NCBI RefSeq assembly: GCF_016107395.1 | Contig: NZ_JAAIKO010000056.1 | Span: forward strand, 1 to 40,011 | Source: Streptomyces fildesensis | GTDB lineage: Bacteria; Actinomycetota; Actinomycetes; Streptomycetales; Streptomycetaceae | DNA length: 40,011 nt | Direction: 5' to 3' | Shown: positions 38,204 through 40,011 of the stretch, in pieces | How the letters are laid out: each line of letters opens with the position of its first letter | Position numbering within the stretch: the first letter of the stretch is position 1 | Made by a program: the position numbers and the translations under genes | Notes under the pieces: model-generated | What the model saw: only the letters and a program-made list of their open reading frames with translations | Database searches by the model: none | What the model was told of the DNA's origin: nothing

Positions 38204-38229
38204 TCCGGTGCCGACCCGAGGAGGATGCC

Positions 38230-39831
38230 GTGAGACCGCACCGCCTGCTCTGCTCCGTACTGGCCACCGCGACCATCGCCGCCGCCGGAACGTTCACCGC
38301 CCTCGCCCCCGCCGCCCCCGCGCTCGCCCTGGAGAACGGCCTGGCCCGCACGCCACCGATGGGCTTCAACAACTGGAACACCACTCAGTGCAGCGCCACC
38401 TTCAACGAGGCGATGGTCAAGGGCGTCGCCGACAGCTTCGTATCGCTCGGCCTCAAGGACGTGGGCTACCAGTACGTCAACATCGACGACTGCTGGGCCG
38501 AGAAGACCCGTGACGCGAGCGGCAACCTCGTGCCGGAGCACACCCGCTTCCCGCACGGCATCAAGTCCGTCGCCGACTACGTGCATGCCAAGGGCCTCAA
38601 GTTCGGGCTCTACACCAGCGCGGGCACCAAGACCTGCAACGGCACCGGCGGCTTCCCCGGCGGGCTCGGCCACGAGCAGCAGGACGCCGACCTGTTCGCT
38701 TCCTGGGGCGTGGACTACCTCAAGTACGACAACTGCAACAACCAGGGCGTCGACGCGCAGCAGCGCTACAAGGCGATGCGCGACGCGCTCAAGAAGTCCG
38801 GCCGGCCGATCGTCTACAGCATCTGCGAGTGGGGCCGCACCGACCCCAAGGTGTGGACCTGGGGCGCCGACGTCGGCAACCTCTGGCGCACCACCGGCGA
38901 CATCAGCGACAACTGGTCGAGCATGATCAGCAGGGTGCACACCAATGACGATCTCGCCGCGTACGCGGGGCCGGGCCACTGGAACGACCCCGACATGCTC
39001 GAGGTCGGCAACGGCGGTATGACCGCCACCGAGTACCGCACCCACTTCAGCCTGTGGGCCATGATGTCGGCGCCGCTGCTGATCGGCAGCGATGTCCGCT
39101 CGGCGTCGGCCGCCACCCAGGCCATCCTGAAGAACACCGACGTCATCGCCCTGGACCAGGACCCGTTGGGCAAGCAGGCCACCATCGTCTCCGCCACCGG
39201 CGGCCTGGCCGTCTACAGCAAGCAGCTCGCCAACGGCGACCGGGCGGTGGCGCTGCTCAACGAGACCGGCGCCACGGCGACGGTCTCCACCACCGCCTCG
39301 GCGATCGGCCTCGGCGGCTCGCCCTCGTACACGCTCAAGGACCTCTGGTCCAAGGCCACCCGCTCCACGACCGGCGCGATCAGCGCGTCCGTGCCGTCGC
39401 ACGCCACCGTCGTCTACCGGGTCTCCCGTGCCGGAACGCAGCCGGACGGCTGGTACCAGGCCGAGGACGCCGCCGTCGCGCAGGGCGCGGTGGAGTCCAA
39501 CCACACCGGCTACACCGGCACCGGTTTCGTCAACTACGACAACGTGACCGGAAGTTACGTCCAGTGGTCGGTGACCGCCGCGCAGGCGGGGCCCGCCACA
39601 CTCACGCTCCGCTACGCGAACGGGACGACGACCGGCCGGCCGATGGACATCGCCGTCAACAGCACGGCGGTCTCCACCGGGCATCCGTTCGGCGGGACCG
39701 GCGACTGGAACACCTGGCAGAGCGCGTCCCTGACGGTCACCCTCAAGGCCGGCGCGAACACCGTCCGCGCGACCGCGACCACCGCGAACGGCGGACCCAA
39801 CGTGGACCGGCTGGAACTCACCCAGCCATAA
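38230..39831 (+). CDS. Secreted GH27 alpha-galactosidase with C-terminal CBM
   Basis: A 533-residue secreted glycosidase. A Sec signal (residues 1 to about 34, cleavage after ALA before LENG) precedes the GH27 barrel (about 35-310) and an anti-parallel beta domain (about 315-400). GH27 motifs are PPMGFNNWN, VNIDDCW, FGLYTSAGTKTC, DYLKYDNCN with the nucleophile aspartate, and WNDPDMLEVGN with the acid/base aspartate. A CBM6/35-type domain (about 408-533, WYQAEDAAV...NYDNVTGSYVQW) would bind polysaccharide. The DDCW pair is typical of true alpha-galactosidases, which would release galactose from plant galactomannans or raffinose sugars. GTG at 38230 follows GAGGAGGA (38218-38225). Divergent from pqqA. 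Confidence 0.94.
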   Translation: MRPHRLLCSVLATATIAAAGTFTALAPAAPALALENGLARTPPMGFNNWNTTQCSATFNEAMVKGVADSFVSLGLKDVGYQYVNIDDCWAEKTRDASGNLVPEHTRFPHGIKSVADYVHAKGLKFGLYTSAGTKTCNGTGGFPGGLGHEQQDADLFASWGVDYLKYDNCNNQGVDAQQRYKAMRDALKKSGRPIVYSICEWGRTDPKVWTWGADVGNLWRTTGDISDNWSSMISRVHTNDDLAAYAGPGHWNDPDMLEVGNGGMTATEYRTHFSLWAMMSAPLLIGSDVRSASAATQAILKNTDVIALDQDPLGKQATIVSATGGLAVYSKQLANGDRAVALLNETGATATVSTTASAIGLGGSPSYTLKDLWSKATRSTTGAISASVPSHATVVYRVSRAGTQPDGWYQAEDAAVAQGAVESNHTGYTGTGFVNYDNVTGSYVQWSVTAAQAGPATLTLRYANGTTTGRPMDIAVNSTAVSTGHPFGGTGDWNTWQSASLTVTLKAGANTVRATATTANGGPNVDRLELTQP

Positions 39832-39856
39832 CGGTCACGGGACGCTCCGCAGGACC

Positions 39857-39905
39857 GGACCATGGCGCCCGCCACCGCCTTCCCGCGCGGTGGGCGCCAT
39901 GGTCC
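39857..39905 (+). terminator. Terminator of the alpha-galactosidase gene
   Basis: An outer perfect 14-bp stem (39857-39870 with 39892-39905), a 3-nt bulge, then a 5-bp inner stem. It begins 25 bp after the stop codon. Confidence 0.75.
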
Positions 39906-39935
39906 CGGCGCCCGCCGTGCGCTACACTCGCGCGC

Positions 39936-39959
39936 ATGTTCCTCACCTCTCGTGCCTAG
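39936..39959 (+). CDS. Leaderless mini-ORF (possible regulatory leader peptide) at the right edge
   Basis: ATG at 39936 begins a seven-codon frame, MFLTSRA, ending in TAG (39957-39959). A TACACT -10 (39923-39928) lies 7 nt upstream and there is no ribosome site, so a leaderless transcript starting at the ATG is likely. The same frame after the stop continues with Tyr-Cys-Asn-Arg and then an ATG at 39972 that reads MWCDCWRCGS to the window end. A peptide with several Cys and Trp codons behind a strong promoter resembles actinobacterial attenuation leaders. The downstream gene is outside the window. Confidence 0.4.
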   Translation: MFLTSRA

Positions 39960-40011
39960 TACTGCAACCGCATGTGGTGTGACTGTTGGCGGTGTGGCTC
40001 GTTGGTCCGAC

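Noticed and set aside
39936..40011. Partial tRNA or rRNA at the right edge
   Set aside because: No cloverleaf arms or conserved tRNA bases can be drawn; the promoter-ATG geometry fits a leader peptide better.

Overview
The window is very GC-rich (roughly 70% or more), with GGAGG-type ribosome sites, many GTG starts and many four-base ATGA/GTGA gene overlaps. Together with the gene families present, this points to the chromosome of a Streptomyces or close relative. I see no mobile element, tRNA, rRNA or CRISPR array. No gene-free stretch exceeds about 270 bases.

Region 1 (1-7.4 kb) is the allantoin branch of purine catabolism: the first codons of allantoicase (allA, cut by the left edge), allantoinase (allB), the divergent IclR-type repressor allR, a small conserved protein, a Ser/Thr protein kinase, a MobA/MocA-like nucleotidyltransferase and malate synthase (aceB). 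Region 2 (7.5-15.1 kb) is a block of non-purine genes: a small hypothetical protein, a degenerate endonuclease/exonuclease/phosphatase-fold protein coupled to a Tat-exported phospholipase C, two GNAT acetyltransferases, a POT peptide transporter and a TMEM175-type channel. Region 3 (15.2-27.4 kb) returns to purines: an NCS2 purine permease, 8-oxoguanine deaminase, uricase, HIU hydrolase (uraH), OHCU decarboxylase (uraD), a two-gene unit (HTH regulator plus a possible thiamine-binding-fold protein), then hydroxypyruvate isomerase (hyi), tartronate semialdehyde reductase (glxR), catalase, a zinc-ribbon protein and glyoxylate carboligase (gcl). Region 4 (27.5-34.8 kb) holds a class A flavin monooxygenase divergent from a TetR regulator, two coupled acyl-CoA synthetases divergent from a GAF-LuxR regulator, and a LysE exporter. 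Region 5 (34.8-40 kb) holds a compact pqqABCDE operon and a secreted GH27 alpha-galactosidase, followed by a leaderless mini-ORF at the right edge.

The purine genes form a connected route: oxidised guanine to urate, 5-hydroxyisourate, OHCU, allantoin, allantoate, then ureidoglycolate and glyoxylate. Glyoxylate is used either by malate synthase or by Gcl-Hyi-GlxR to give glycerate. Catalase lies where it can remove the peroxide made by uricase. Xanthine dehydrogenase, ureidoglycolate lyase and glycerate kinase are not in the window.

The most interesting signals are regulatory. Two different palindromes mark the purine promoters. One (TTCCGCANTRCGGAA) is at allB/allR, aceB, hyi and gcl, and at the last three it is paired with a degenerate partner exactly 21 bp away. 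The other (TTCAAC-N5-GTTGAA) is at allB, uraD and catalase. Two copies of a hairpin element with an almost invariant loop and compensatory stem changes bracket the catalase gene, each 8 nt after an ordinary terminator.
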